DNA from: Mycolicibacterium pulveris
Lineage (GTDB): Bacteria > Actinomycetota > Actinomycetes > Mycobacteriales > Mycobacteriaceae
Length of the DNA stretch: 64,000 bases
NCBI RefSeq assembly: GCF_010725725.1
Contig: NZ_AP022599.1
Coordinates: 992,001-1,056,000 of the forward strand
Direction of reading: 5' to 3'
A program made the position numbers and the translations under genes. This document shows, piece after piece, positions 1 through 9,459 of the stretch. Each line of letters opens with the position of its first letter. Position 1 is the stretch's first letter. The notes beneath the pieces were generated by a model, which searched no databases, had not been told where the DNA came from, and worked only from the letters and a program-made list of their open reading frames with translations.

Positions 1-1
1 C

Positions 2-1480
2 CGAATTCCCAAGGGAGTCGGGAAGATTCTCGGCAACCCGAAGCTCACCTGGCACTTCCCGGTCCGCCCCGTCGGACCGTCCAAGGTCGTCGAACAATGG
101 GTGCGCGGCAAGACCCTCGGCGGATCCAGTTCGGTCAACGGAATGGTCTACAACCGTGGCAGCGCGGCCGACTACGACGCGATGGCGGCGCTGGGTAACC
201 CGGGTTGGGGCTGGAGCCACCTGCTTCCCGCCTTCCGTGCCATCGAGGGCCACGAGTTGAGACCGGATCCGACGCGGGGCTCGCACGGGCCGCTGACGAT
301 CTCGGTCGACACCGACCGCCCCAGCATCTGCGACGACGTCATCGCCGCCGGTGAACACCTGGGCTGGTCGCCCACCGACGACGTCAACGCCGGCGACGAT
401 GAACGCATCGGCCCTGCGCCCCGAACCATCAAGCGCGGCAAGCGGGTCAGCGCTGCGCATGCGTTCCTTCACCCGGTCACCCACCGCGCGAACCTCACCG
501 TCGCCACCGATACCAGCGTCAACCGGGTGCTCGTTGAGAACGACAAGGCAATCGGGATCGAAACGACCTCGCGCGGCGCCACGGTCGACCACACGGCCCG
601 GCGTGAGGTGATCCTGTCCGCGGGCAGCATCTGCACCCCGAAACTGCTGCAGCTGTCCGGCATCGGGGACCGGTCGCTGCTGCGCCGCCTGGGCATCGAC
701 ACCGTCGCGGACAGCCCCAACGTCGGCCGACGCCTGCGCGAACACCGCTGCCTCGTCATCCAGTTCCGGCTCAACCGGGATATCGGGTACAACCGGCTGC
801 TGAGCACGCCGCTGCGCCAGGCCGCGACCACCGCAAGGTATTTGGCGACGAGGCGGGGCCCCCTCGCCGGCGCGGCTTTCGACGTCATCGGGTTCTTCAA
901 GACAGCACCCGAACTCGACCGGCCGGACGCCCAGATCCTCATGGCGCCGTTCTCGCTGGCGCCGTACGAACAGGGTGAAGCGGCGGCCGTCGAGCGCGCT
1001 CCGGGCGTCCAGGCCATCGGCTACGTCCTGCGCCCCGACAGCGAAGGCTCGGTGGCGATCACATCGTCCGCCCCGGAGGCACCGCTGGACATCGACGCCG
1101 GCTTCCTGACCACCGCGCAGGACCGGGCGAAGAGCGTCGCGCTGTTTCACACGATGCGCCGGTTGTTCAGCCAGCCGCCGATCGCGCGATCACTCGCCGC
1201 CGAGACCCGCCCGGGTGCGCAAGTCGTTACGGACCAGGCGATCATCGATGCCGGACTCGACGAGGGCTACTGCGGGTACCACGCCGTCGGCACGTGCGCC
1301 ATGGGCCCCAACGACACTGACGTCGTGGATTCGTCGCTGCGCGTCCGCGGCGTCGACAATCTGCGGGTGATGGATGCCTCGGTCATGCCGACGATGGTGT
1401 CGGGCAACCTCAACGGTCCGGTGATGGCGATGGCTTGGCGGGCAGCCGATCTCATCCTCGCCGAGGCTTCGCTCAGGTGA
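2..1480 (+). CDS. GMC-family FAD-dependent oxidoreductase (5' end outside window)
   Basis: This is the C-terminal ~490 residues of a glucose-methanol-choline family flavoprotein oxidising an alcohol substrate that the sequence does not identify. The frame is open to the left edge (it reads IPKGVGKILGNPKLTWHF before the first internal GTG at 101), so the N-terminal GxGxxG FAD fold lies outside the window. Visible family marks are the signature GKTLGGSSSVNGMVYNRG, the second signature region around GSICTPKLLQLSGIG, and near the C-terminus the catalytic His in GYHAVGTCAMGP and the Asn in SGNLNGPVMAMAW. The domain order matches choline dehydrogenase-like members. Its stop overlaps the stop of the convergent small secreted gene by 8 bp. 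Family is secure; substrate is unknown. Confidence 0.9.
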   Translation, partial: RIPKGVGKILGNPKLTWHFPVRPVGPSKVVEQWVRGKTLGGSSSVNGMVYNRGSAADYDAMAALGNPGWGWSHLLPAFRAIEGHELRPDPTRGSHGPLTISVDTDRPSICDDVIAAGEHLGWSPTDDVNAGDDERIGPAPRTIKRGKRVSAAHAFLHPVTHRANLTVATDTSVNRVLVENDKAIGIETTSRGATVDHTARREVILSAGSICTPKLLQLSGIGDRSLLRRLGIDTVADSPNVGRRLREHRCLVIQFRLNRDIGYNRLLSTPLRQAATTARYLATRRGPLAGAAFDVIGFFKTAPELDRPDAQILMAPFSLAPYEQGEAAAVERAPGVQAIGYVLRPDSEGSVAITSSAPEAPLDIDAGFLTTAQDRAKSVALFHTMRRLFSQPPIARSLAAETRPGAQVVTDQAIIDAGLDEGYCGYHAVGTCAMGPNDTDVVDSSLRVRGVDNLRVMDASVMPTMVSGNLNGPVMAMAWRAADLILAEASLR

Positions 1481-1841
1481 CCCGCGTCCAGGGTTGACAG
1501 TTGCGCGATTCGAACGCCTTGACCGTCGAGTTGATGTTCGCGTACATCGGGCCCATGGAGATGTTGGTCGCGACGACGTTGTCCTTGTTCGCGTCGGGCG
1601 TGCTGTAGGTGAACCACACGCACATCGAATCCTGTGTCGGTATGTCGTTGATCCAGACGCCGAACGCCGACGCCGTTCCGTCCGAATGGTAGAGGCCCGG
1701 CGCGATGTCGGGCCCGACCAGAAAGAAGCCGTTTCCCGGGATGGGATCCAGTGGCGCGGCCGCCGCCGGCGGTGCGCTCACGATCGCGGCCGCCGAGACC
1801 ATCAGCACGGCCGCCGCCTGAGACCAACCCGTCGAGGGCAT
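1473..1841 (-). CDS. small secreted protein of unknown function
   Basis: A 122-residue protein. The longest open frame runs further upstream, but the ATG at 1841 is chosen because it directly precedes a signal peptide: a short polar start, the hydrophobic core AAAVLMVSAAAIVSA, and an Ala-rich cleavage region ending PAAAAPLDP. The mature part is about 95 residues with the motif FFLVGPDIAPGLYHSDG and two cysteines (in SMCVWF and RNCQPW) that could form a disulfide. Small exported actinobacterial proteins with a VGxDIxPGxY stretch are common, but I cannot name a function. It is transcribed away from the crotonase gene, with a 64-bp divergent gap, and converges on the GMC gene. Confidence 0.7.
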   Translation of the reverse strand: MPSTGWSQAAAVLMVSAAAIVSAPPAAAAPLDPIPGNGFFLVGPDIAPGLYHSDGTASAFGVWINDIPTQDSMCVWFTYSTPDANKDNVVATNISMGPMYANINSTVKAFESRNCQPWTRVT

Positions 1842-1905
1842 CGTTTCAACGTATGCCCTCGACGGCTTCGGTGGTGCAGAATTCACACCGAGTGAGGTGA
1901 TCGCG

Positions 1906-2679
1906 ATGGACGAACCCGTGCTGGTACACGACCGCGACGAGCGCGGGGTCGTCACCCTCACCCTGAACCGCCCGCAGTCCTTCAATGCACTCTCGGAGGG
2001 CGTGCTCGCGGCGCTCGACGAGGCGTTCGAGAAGCTCGCGACCGACGAGCCGGTTCGGGTCGTGGTGCTCGCGGCGTCGGGCAAGGCCTTCTGCGCGGGC
2101 CACGACCTCAAGGAGATGCGGGCGCAGCCGTCACTCGAGTACTACCAGCGACTGTTCGCGCAGTGTTCGGCCGTGATGATGGCGATCCAGCGCCTGCCCG
2201 TACCGGTGATCGCGCGGGTGCAGGGCATCGCGACGGCGGCGGGCTGCCAGCTTGTCGCGATGTGCGACCTGGCGATCGCCAGCAGCGACGCCCGGTTTGG
2301 GGTCAACGGCGTCAACGTGGGGTTGTTCTGTTCGACGCCGGCCGTGGCGCTGGCCCGAAATGTGCCGCGCAAGGCGGCCTTCGAGATGCTCGTCACCGGC
2401 GACTTCATCTCCGCCGAGGACGCACACGCCATGGGCCTCGTCAACGGTGTCGTTCCTACAGCAGCACTCGACGACGAGGTCGAGAGGCTGGTGGCCCGTA
2501 TCATCGCCAAACCGCGCGTCGCAATCGCGTTGGGCAAGGCCATGTTCTACCGCCAACTCGAGCAGGACATGGCGTCTGCCTACGAGGACGCCGGCGCGAC
2601 GATGGCCTGCAACATGATGGATGCGAGCGCCCTCGAGGGCGTGCAGGCCTTCATCGACAAGCGCCCGCCGGAGTGGTGA
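1906..2679 (+). CDS. enoyl-CoA hydratase/isomerase (crotonase) family protein
   Basis: A 257-residue crotonase-fold protein. The ATG at 1906 is preferred over the GTG at 1897 because GAGGTG lies 6 nt before it. The CoA-binding part is recognisable (NRPQSFNALS, then AFCAGHDLKEM). Both glutamates of hydratases are replaced: the usual GGGxE loop reads TAAGCQLVAMCDLAIA (Gln for Glu), and the second region reads FGVNGVNVGLFCSTPA (Asn for Glu). The protein therefore resembles the ECHDC3-like branch and may not hydrate enoyl-CoA; another CoA-ester reaction is possible. Its last 29 bp overlap the end of the convergent cyclase gene. Confidence 0.88.
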   Translation: MDEPVLVHDRDERGVVTLTLNRPQSFNALSEGVLAALDEAFEKLATDEPVRVVVLAASGKAFCAGHDLKEMRAQPSLEYYQRLFAQCSAVMMAIQRLPVPVIARVQGIATAAGCQLVAMCDLAIASSDARFGVNGVNVGLFCSTPAVALARNVPRKAAFEMLVTGDFISAEDAHAMGLVNGVVPTAALDDEVERLVARIIAKPRVAIALGKAMFYRQLEQDMASAYEDAGATMACNMMDASALEGVQAFIDKRPPEW

Positions 2680-4165
2680 AAACCCTCAGTTCGGCGGACT
2701 TTCCCTTCAGAGGGTGCACTCCCCGGTCGACGAGTCCGGGCGGTCGCTGAGCCAAGGCATCGACGGTCTGCTCGGTGAGAAGGATCGCGTCGCCGGTGGT
2801 CTTGGTGAGCTGTTCGACGCGGGCCGCGACGTTGACGGTGTCACCGATCAGCGTGAACTCCAATTTGCCTGCCGCGCCGATGGTTCCGGCGATCACCGGG
2901 CCGGTGTTGATCCCGATGCCGATGCGTAGCTCCCCTGCGAATCGCTCAGCGACCCGTTGCTGGATGAACACGGCTGCGTTCAGCGCGGCATCGGCGTGAC
3001 CGGTCAGGTCATTGGGCGCGCCGAAGACGGCGAGAGCACCGTCACCGAGGAACTTGTTGATGTGCCCACCGGCTTCCACCACGACGGGCACCACGATCTC
3101 GAACAGCGTGTTGAGTCGGGTGACCGTGTCCTCGGCGGTGTTGGCCTCAGCGTACGGGGTGAAGTCGCGCACGTCGATGAACATCACGGTCACCTCGCGG
3201 CGTTCCCCGGTGAAGACATCATCACCCTGCTCCAGCAGCCGAGCCGCCAGAGCGGGGTCGACGTAGGTTCCGAATGCCACCTGAAGGCGTTGGCGCTCAA
3301 CCAATCCCGCCTGCATTCGGTTGAACGAGGCCGTCAACGTGCCGAGATCATCGTCGTGGACGACCGGCAGGCGTTGGCTGTAGTCGCCGGCCGCAACCCG
3401 TTCGGTCCCTTCGGTGAGATCGCGGATGGGTCGCACGGACGGTGCGAAGTTCATGCCGAGCGTGTACGGCACGCCGAAGACCAGTGTCAGCGCACATCCG
3501 ATGGCGACGAAGAGGACCGGATTTGCGGGCGCGTTGCCAAACACTGCCGCGAGCATCGCGCCGTAGACGGCGAACGAAAACGTGCCCGCGAGGACCATGA
3601 CGTTCGACCAAGCGGCGAAAGTCGGACGCGAACGAGGAAGGTCGTCGCCGATCCCCGTGTCACCGGCGATCGCGACCCTGGCCGGCCTGATCGCCGCTTC
3701 CGCGAAACCGTGTGCGGCGGTCAACGCGAAGGACGTCCCCGCGAAGGCGCCAAGGACGGCGTACCCGATCAGCCGGTCCGTCGGTGCGCCCGCGACCGCG
3801 CCGACGATGACCGACAGCAGGCCCACAGCGATGCAGTTGCTGACCACCATTCGGGGCACCGCGGCGCGGGTCCAGGTATAGGTAGCGCGGAGCGCCTTCG
3901 CCCGATCGGTCTCGGAGCCGGCCGCCCACCGCTCCACACACCGACTCGACCCCACGCCGGGCAGCGTGTTGAGGTACCCCAGCACCGGCACGGCGACAAT
4001 GCCGATCGCCACCGCCTCGACGATGGCCGTCGCGCCCTCGACCCCGACTATGAGCAACGACCAGGTGAGATAGACCGGCACGCTCAACACGACCACGGTG
4101 ACGTAGCTCGCCCAGGAGTATCTCGCCGCAAACCGATCCCATACCCACTGCCAGACCCGGTCCAT
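2651..4165 (-). CDS. membrane-anchored HAMP class III adenylate/guanylate cyclase
   Basis: A 504-residue cyclase making a cyclic nucleotide at the membrane. The N-terminal half has about six hydrophobic segments (starting YVTVVVLSVPVYLTWSLLIV), followed by a HAMP linker (PIRDLTEGTERVAAGDYSQRLP) and a C-terminal class III domain. Catalytic positions look complete: metal aspartates in MFIDVRDFT, the Lys/Asp pair in NKFLGDGALAVFG, and the Asn/Arg set in LIGDTVNVAARVE. This architecture matches the mycobacterial Rv1318c/Rv1319c/Rv1320c/Rv3645 group. ATG at 4165 is used; a GTG at 4180 is in frame but lies inside the upstream terminator hairpin. The likely product is cAMP, by family. Confidence 0.9.
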   Translation of the reverse strand: MDRVWQWVWDRFAARYSWASYVTVVVLSVPVYLTWSLLIVGVEGATAIVEAVAIGIVAVPVLGYLNTLPGVGSSRCVERWAAGSETDRAKALRATYTWTRAAVPRMVVSNCIAVGLLSVIVGAVAGAPTDRLIGYAVLGAFAGTSFALTAAHGFAEAAIRPARVAIAGDTGIGDDLPRSRPTFAAWSNVMVLAGTFSFAVYGAMLAAVFGNAPANPVLFVAIGCALTLVFGVPYTLGMNFAPSVRPIRDLTEGTERVAAGDYSQRLPVVHDDDLGTLTASFNRMQAGLVERQRLQVAFGTYVDPALAARLLEQGDDVFTGERREVTVMFIDVRDFTPYAEANTAEDTVTRLNTLFEIVVPVVVEAGGHINKFLGDGALAVFGAPNDLTGHADAALNAAVFIQQRVAERFAGELRIGIGINTGPVIAGTIGAAGKLEFTLIGDTVNVAARVEQLTKTTGDAILLTEQTVDALAQRPPGLVDRGVHPLKGKSAELRVFTTPAGACR

Positions 4166-4172
4166 GCCAGTA

Positions 4173-4209
4173 CAAAACACCCCCGGCCGCGACGACCGGG
4201 GGTGTTTTG
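4173..4209 (-). terminator. hairpin terminator after groEL1
   Basis: A perfect 14-bp inverted repeat (CAAAACACCCCCGG and its complement) with a 9-nt loop, 12 bp beyond the groEL1 stop. The A/T ends of the arms supply a short U stretch in either direction. It separates the groES-groEL1 transcript from the cyclase gene. Confidence 0.8.
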
Positions 4210-4221
4210 CCGAACTACGAA

Positions 4222-5856
<1,635 letters not shown>

Positions 5857-5869
5857 CTAGTTACGCATG

Positions 5870-5912
5870 CCGCCCCGGAGATCACCCGTACAGACGGGGA
5901 TTTCCGGGGCGG
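5870..5912 (-). other. intercistronic hairpin between groES and groEL1
   Basis: Arms CCGCCCCGGA (5870-5879) and TCCGGGGCGG (5903-5912) pair perfectly. The interior (ATCACCCGT with ACGGGGAT) pairs almost completely, giving one long stem in the groES-groEL1 spacer. There is no U-tract, so a processing or stability element separating the two cistrons is more likely than a terminator. Confidence 0.6.
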
Positions 5913-5923
5913 AACACGGGTGC

Positions 5924-6226
5924 TTACTTGTTGACGACGGCCAGCACGTCGCGGGCCGACAGGATCAGGTACTCCTCGCCGTTGTACTTGATCTCGGTGC
6001 CGCCGTACTTGCTGTAGATGACGGTGTCGCCCTCGGCAACGTCCAGGGGGATGCGCTTCTCGCCCTCGTCGTCCCAGCGGCCGGGGCCAACTGCGACGAC
6101 GGTGCCTTCCTGCGGCTTCTCCTTGGCGGTGTCGGGGATGACCAGACCGGAAGCGGTCGTGGTCTCGGCCTCGTTGGCCTGAACGAGGATCTTGTCCTCG
6201 AGTGGCTTGATGTTCACGCTCGCCAC
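5924..6226 (-). CDS. groES: 10 kDa co-chaperonin GroES
   Basis: A 100-residue co-chaperonin that caps GroEL. It starts [16 protein letters not shown], contains the mobile-loop region ([20 protein letters not shown]) and ends with the typical [13 protein letters not shown]. Length is exactly that of mycobacterial GroES. It is the first gene of the groES-groEL1 unit. The CIRCE palindrome about 145 bp upstream indicates HrcA-mediated heat-shock repression. Confidence 0.97.
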   Translation of the reverse strand: MASVNIKPLEDKILVQANEAETTTASGLVIPDTAKEKPQEGTVVAVGPGRWDDEGEKRIPLDVAEGDTVIYSKYGGTEIKYNGEEYLILSARDVLAVVNK

Positions 6227-6370
6227 GATGGAGCCCTCCAGTGGTTCGGGTAGTAGATCCGGGGCCAGGCCCCGGATCTAGAGATTCCAGTGTTACCAGG
6301 TGTTCGGCATAGCGTCCGTGCCCAAGCGCCGTCGTCGCGGGTGCCGGCACGTGGGTTGGCCGCCTGCCAC

Positions 6371-6402
6371 CTAGCACTCTATACATGAGAGTGCTAGCAC
6401 TC
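6371..6402. promoter_or_regulatory. CIRCE operator (HrcA site) with an extra half-site
   Basis: A perfect CIRCE: CTAGCACTC, 9-nt spacer TATACATGA, GAGTGCTAG (6371-6397). A third copy of the half-site CTAGCACTC overlaps the right arm at 6394-6402. It lies between the SnoaL-like gene and groES, in position to repress groES-groEL1 transcription. Confidence 0.95.
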
Positions 6403-6418
6403 AAGGCCACCCTACTGC

Positions 6419-6883
6419 CTAATTGTCGAAGGCCGCCGGGTCGATGCTCAGATGAGCCGACACATCGCCCACCATCTGGACCTCGACCCTGCGTTCGGTG
6501 AAGTGCCAGCCGGAATCGTCGCAGGTGAAACGGTCGAAATAACGCCCGACCACGATCGGCTGCAGCGGGACCGTCTCGGTGTCCTGCACGACGCAGAACG
6601 TCGAACGTGCCTGGGCGGTGTCGCCGTCCACCTCCACGATCGGGTTGAGCACCAGGTGCCGGGTCCGCGGGGTGTTGCCGTGCTCCGGATAACGACGGGT
6701 GGTCGACGCGAACAGCTTGGTGATGTTCTCCGCCCCGGCCACGCCCTGCGGGCCGGACCCGCCGAAGGTCGCCCGCGTGAGCAGCTGCCCGACCCCATCG
6801 AAGTCCCCGGCGTCGATCAGCTCGGCATAGCGGTACAGCAGCTCGGTGACGGCCAGCTTGTCCGCCGCGTCGCCGCCGCTCAC
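6419..6883 (-). CDS. SnoaL/NTF2-like fold protein
   Basis: A 154-residue protein of the SnoaL-like (NTF2 fold) superfamily. It opens [28 protein letters not shown], typical of polyketide-cyclase/hydroxysteroid-isomerase-like cones, and later has [20 protein letters not shown] and [20 protein letters not shown]. The start is the GTG at 6883, giving a 4-bp GTGA overlap with the tsaD stop and therefore translational coupling. The longer in-frame extension upstream is only a shadow of tsaD. The ligand or reaction cannot be told from sequence. It closes the t6A-gene run just before the CIRCE/groES promoter. Confidence 0.8.
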   Translation of the reverse strand: MSGGDAADKLAVTELLYRYAELIDAGDFDGVGQLLTRATFGGSGPQGVAGAENITKLFASTTRRYPEHGNTPRTRHLVLNPIVEVDGDTAQARSTFCVVQDTETVPLQPIVVGRYFDRFTCDDSGWHFTERRVEVQMVGDVSAHLSIDPAAFDN

Positions 6884-7905
6884 GCGACCTGCCCCTGCAC
6901 CACCGGCAGGCCCGGGTCGCTGGCGACATCCAGCGGCGACGGCGTCGCACCCGCGGCGATCAGGTGGGCCGCGAACGACGCGATCATCGCGCCGTTGTCC
7001 GTGCACAGCCGCGGCCGCGGGATGCGTAACGTCAGCCCGGCGGCCGCGCAGCGCTCCTCGGCCAGCTCGCGCAACCGCGAATTGGCCGCCACCCCACCGG
7101 CGATCAGCAGCGTCTTGACCCCGAGGTCGGTGGCGGCGCGGACGGCCTTGAGGGTCAGCACGTCGGCGACGGCCTCCTGGAAACCCGCCGCCACGTCGGC
7201 CCGCGCGGCGTCGGGGTGGCTCTCGACGTAGCGGGCCACCGCGGTCTTGAGCCCGGAGAAACTGAAGCCGTACGGGTCGTCGCGCGGGCCGGTCATGCCG
7301 CGGGGGAAGACGATCGCGTCGCGGTCACCGGTGCGGGCCAGGTCATCGAGCACCTTGCCGCCCGGATAGCCGAGGCCGAGCAGCCGCGCCACCTTGTCGT
7401 AGGCCTCCCCGGCCGCGTCATCGACCGTGCTGCCGAGTTCGATGATCGGCTCGCCCAGCGACCGCACGTGCAGCAGGTTGGTGTGCCCGCCCGAGACCAG
7501 CAGCCCCACGCACTCCGGCAGCGGGCCGTGGTCGTAGACGTCGGCGGCCAGATGCCCACCCAGATGGTTGACCGCGTAGAACGGCACCTGCCAGGCCGCC
7601 GAATAAGCCTTGGCCGCAGCGACTCCCACCAGCAACGCCCCCGCCAGCCCGGGGCCGATGGTGGCCGCGACGACGTCGGGTTTGGTGACGCCCGCCGCCT
7701 GCAGCGCGCGCCGCATCGTCGGGCCGAGCGCCTCCAGATGGGCCCGCGAGGCGATCTCGGGGACGACGCCGCCGAACCGGGCGTGTTCGTCGACGCTGGA
7801 GGCCACCTCGTCGGCGAGCAACGTCACGGTGCCGTCGGCATCGAGTTGAGCGATGCCGACGCCGGTTTCGTCGCAGGAACTTTCGATGGCCAGGATGACG
7901 GTCAT
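6880..7905 (-). CDS. tsaD: tRNA N6-adenosine threonylcarbamoyltransferase TsaD
   Basis: A 341-residue Kae1/TsaD ASKHA-fold enzyme that transfers the threonylcarbamoyl group to A37 of ANN-decoding tRNAs. It begins [18 protein letters not shown]. The metal-site HxxxH appears in [12 protein letters not shown], with the other hallmark [20 protein letters not shown], the [17 protein letters not shown] nucleotide loops and the C-terminal [15 protein letters not shown]. The longer open frame upstream is the shadow of rimI/tsaB; the ATG at 7905 overlaps the rimI stop as ATGA. Its partners TsaB and TsaE are encoded just upstream in the same run. Confidence 0.97.
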   Translation of the reverse strand: MTVILAIESSCDETGVGIAQLDADGTVTLLADEVASSVDEHARFGGVVPEIASRAHLEALGPTMRRALQAAGVTKPDVVAATIGPGLAGALLVGVAAAKAYSAAWQVPFYAVNHLGGHLAADVYDHGPLPECVGLLVSGGHTNLLHVRSLGEPIIELGSTVDDAAGEAYDKVARLLGLGYPGGKVLDDLARTGDRDAIVFPRGMTGPRDDPYGFSFSGLKTAVARYVESHPDAARADVAAGFQEAVADVLTLKAVRAATDLGVKTLLIAGGVAANSRLRELAEERCAAAGLTLRIPRPRLCTDNGAMIASFAAHLIAAGATPSPLDVASDPGLPVVQGQVA

Positions 7906-8354
7906 GATGGATCTCGTCTCATCGTATAGGCGTCGGCGCCGCTGACACGGTAGTAGCGCTTGCGCACCCCCACGATGACGAACCCCAAGCTCTCGTACAG
8001 CTTGATGGCCGCCGCGTTGTCCGTACGGACTTCGAGGAAGACCGTTGCTCCCGAGGCGATCTCGAGCAACCTCGTGACCAGCTGCCTGCCGATGCCTTGA
8101 CCCTGGTATGCCGGGTCGACGCCCACGGTGTGGATCTCGTACTCGTAGGGCCGCTTTCGGCCGAGGCGCGCGATGCCGGCATAGCCGACGAGTTTGTCGT
8201 CGGCGCGTGCCGCCACGTAATGGATGTGTTTGGCGGCCAGTTCGGCCAGAAACGCTCGCGCCGGCCAGGGGTCGTCGCCCTCGAACAGCTGCGCCTCCAG
8301 CTCGGCACACCGCGCCGCGTCCAGGGGCGTCAGCTTCCCGTAATCGACGCTCAT
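7902..8354 (-). CDS. rimI: ribosomal-protein-alanine N-acetyltransferase RimI
   Basis: A 150-residue GNAT acetyltransferase. The acetyl-CoA motif A is [19 protein letters not shown] (Q/RxxGxG type), followed by [20 protein letters not shown] and the C-terminal [15 protein letters not shown], all diagnostic of RimI, which acetylates the N-terminus of ribosomal protein S18 and other proteins. The start ATG at 8354 overlaps the tsaB stop by 4 bp (ATGA), and its own stop overlaps tsaD by 4 bp. The tsaB-rimI-tsaD order is the classic actinobacterial arrangement. Confidence 0.95.
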   Translation of the reverse strand: MSVDYGKLTPLDAARCAELEAQLFEGDDPWPARAFLAELAAKHIHYVAARADDKLVGYAGIARLGRKRPYEYEIHTVGVDPAYQGQGIGRQLVTRLLEIASGATVFLEVRTDNAAAIKLYESLGFVIVGVRKRYYRVSGADAYTMRRDPS

Positions 8355-8995
8355 CGGGCGCCCGCAGGCGGTTTGGCGTCGGGGCGGCGCAGGTAGAGCG
8401 GGACCAGCGGCGCCGGTTCGGCCGACCAGTCCGCGACGGCCCGCACCAGCCCCGTGGGGGTCGGATACCGCGGGGGCTCGGCCAACGCCTCGGCCGCACC
8501 GGACACGTCGGCGGGAGCGTTGACGGCCGGGCCGGCCACCCGCACCCCGTCGCGGTAGCGCGCCCAGTACACCTCGCGGCGCCGGGCGTCGGTGACGACC
8601 AGCACCTCGCCGGTGGTCTCGATGCCGATGGCGTCCAGGCTGCACACGCCGTGCACCGGCACCCCAAGGGCATGGCCGAAGGCCGCCGCGGTCGCCATCC
8701 CGACCCGCAGCCCGGTGAACGGTCCCGGGCCGCAGCCCACCACGATCGCGTCCAGCTCGTCGAACGTGACCTGCGCGTCGGCCAAGGCGTCGACGACGTT
8801 GGGGGTCAGGCGCTCGGCGTGCGCGCGGGCGTCGACGGTCACCCGCTGGCCCAAAATCCGCGCCGAAATAGCATTCCGGGTTGCTGATTCGTGGTCTCGA
8901 CGACCTGGAATGCTATTTCGCGGGAGCTCGACGCGCAGCACACCAGCGGTGACGGCCGGGGTCGCGGTGTCGATGGCCAGAACCAGCATGCTCAC
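8351..8995 (-). CDS. tsaB: t6A dimerisation protein TsaB, with an in-frame palindromic insert
   Basis: A 214-residue TsaB, the inactive TsaD paralogue needed for t6A formation. It begins [15 protein letters not shown] and contains [17 protein letters not shown] and [15 protein letters not shown]. The GTG at 8995 overlaps the tsaE stop (GTGA); the ATG at 8989 is the alternative. Between the first beta strand and [16 protein letters not shown] lies a segment (about residues 22-49) far longer than the short hairpin usual at this position in TsaB. Most of it (residues 26-44, RNSIPG...RNAIS) is encoded by a 57-bp DNA palindrome. The frame is kept and the rest of the protein looks intact. Confidence 0.93.
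   Translation of the reverse strand: MSMLVLAIDTATPAVTAGVLRVELPRNSIPGRRDHESATRNAISARILGQRVTVDARAHAERLTPNVVDALADAQVTFDELDAIVVGCGPGPFTGLRVGMATAAAFGHALGVPVHGVCSLDAIGIETTGEVLVVTDARRREVYWARYRDGVRVAGPAVNAPADVSGAAEALAEPPRYPTPTGLVRAVADWSAEPAPLVPLYLRRPDAKPPAGAR
8864..8920. repeat. 57-bp palindromic element inside tsaB
   Basis: Perfect 14-bp arms CGAAATAGCATTCC (8864-8877) and GGAATGCTATTTCG (8907-8920) flank a 29-nt centre. The total is 57 bp, exactly 19 codons. Its local base composition (A/T-rich arms) differs from the surrounding GC-rich coding sequence. It looks like a small palindromic repeat inserted into tsaB without breaking the frame. No second copy was noticed in this window. Confidence 0.75.
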
Positions 8996-9459
8996 GGTGC
9001 GCTCCACTCCCACACCGCCGTTCGCGTCTCGCCCGCCGAGCCGCGTTCCAGCCGCACGTCGAGATGGCTGTCGGAGAGCCGTTCGGCCACCCCTTCACCC
9101 CACTCGACCACCACGACGGCGTCTTCGAGGTCGGTGTCGAGGTCCAGCGAGTCCAGTTCAGCGAGCAGGTCCACCGACGGCTGATCCAGCAGCCGGTACA
9201 GGTCGACGTGAATCATCGCCGGTGCTCCGGGCTTTCGCGCACGGTGCACCCTGGCGAGCACGAACGTCGGCGAGATGACCGGGCCCTCGACATCCATTGC
9301 CTGTGCGATTCCCTTGGCCAGCACCGTTTTCCCGGCGCCCAGTGGTCCCGACAACACCACCACGTCACCTGCCCGCAGCTGCGCGCCCAGCCGCGCCCCC
9401 AGCGCGACGGTGTCCTCCGCGGTGGGCAACTGCGCTGTGCCCGGCGTTCGTTCAGTCAT
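8992..9459 (-). CDS. tsaE: tRNA t6A biosynthesis ATPase TsaE
   Basis: A 155-residue P-loop ATPase that drives the TsaBD cycle. Walker A is in VVLSGPLGAGKTVLAKGIA. The family motifs PVISPTFVLARVH, MIHVDLYRL and the Walker-B-like VVVVEWGEGV follow. The ATG at 9459 ([21 protein letters not shown]) overlaps the upstream hydrolase stop by 8 bp; the longer frame adds only low-quality sequence. It is translationally coupled to tsaB by a GTGA overlap. Confidence 0.95.
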   Translation of the reverse strand: MTERTPGTAQLPTAEDTVALGARLGAQLRAGDVVVLSGPLGAGKTVLAKGIAQAMDVEGPVISPTFVLARVHRARKPGAPAMIHVDLYRLLDQPSVDLLAELDSLDLDTDLEDAVVVVEWGEGVAERLSDSHLDVRLERGSAGETRTAVWEWSAP

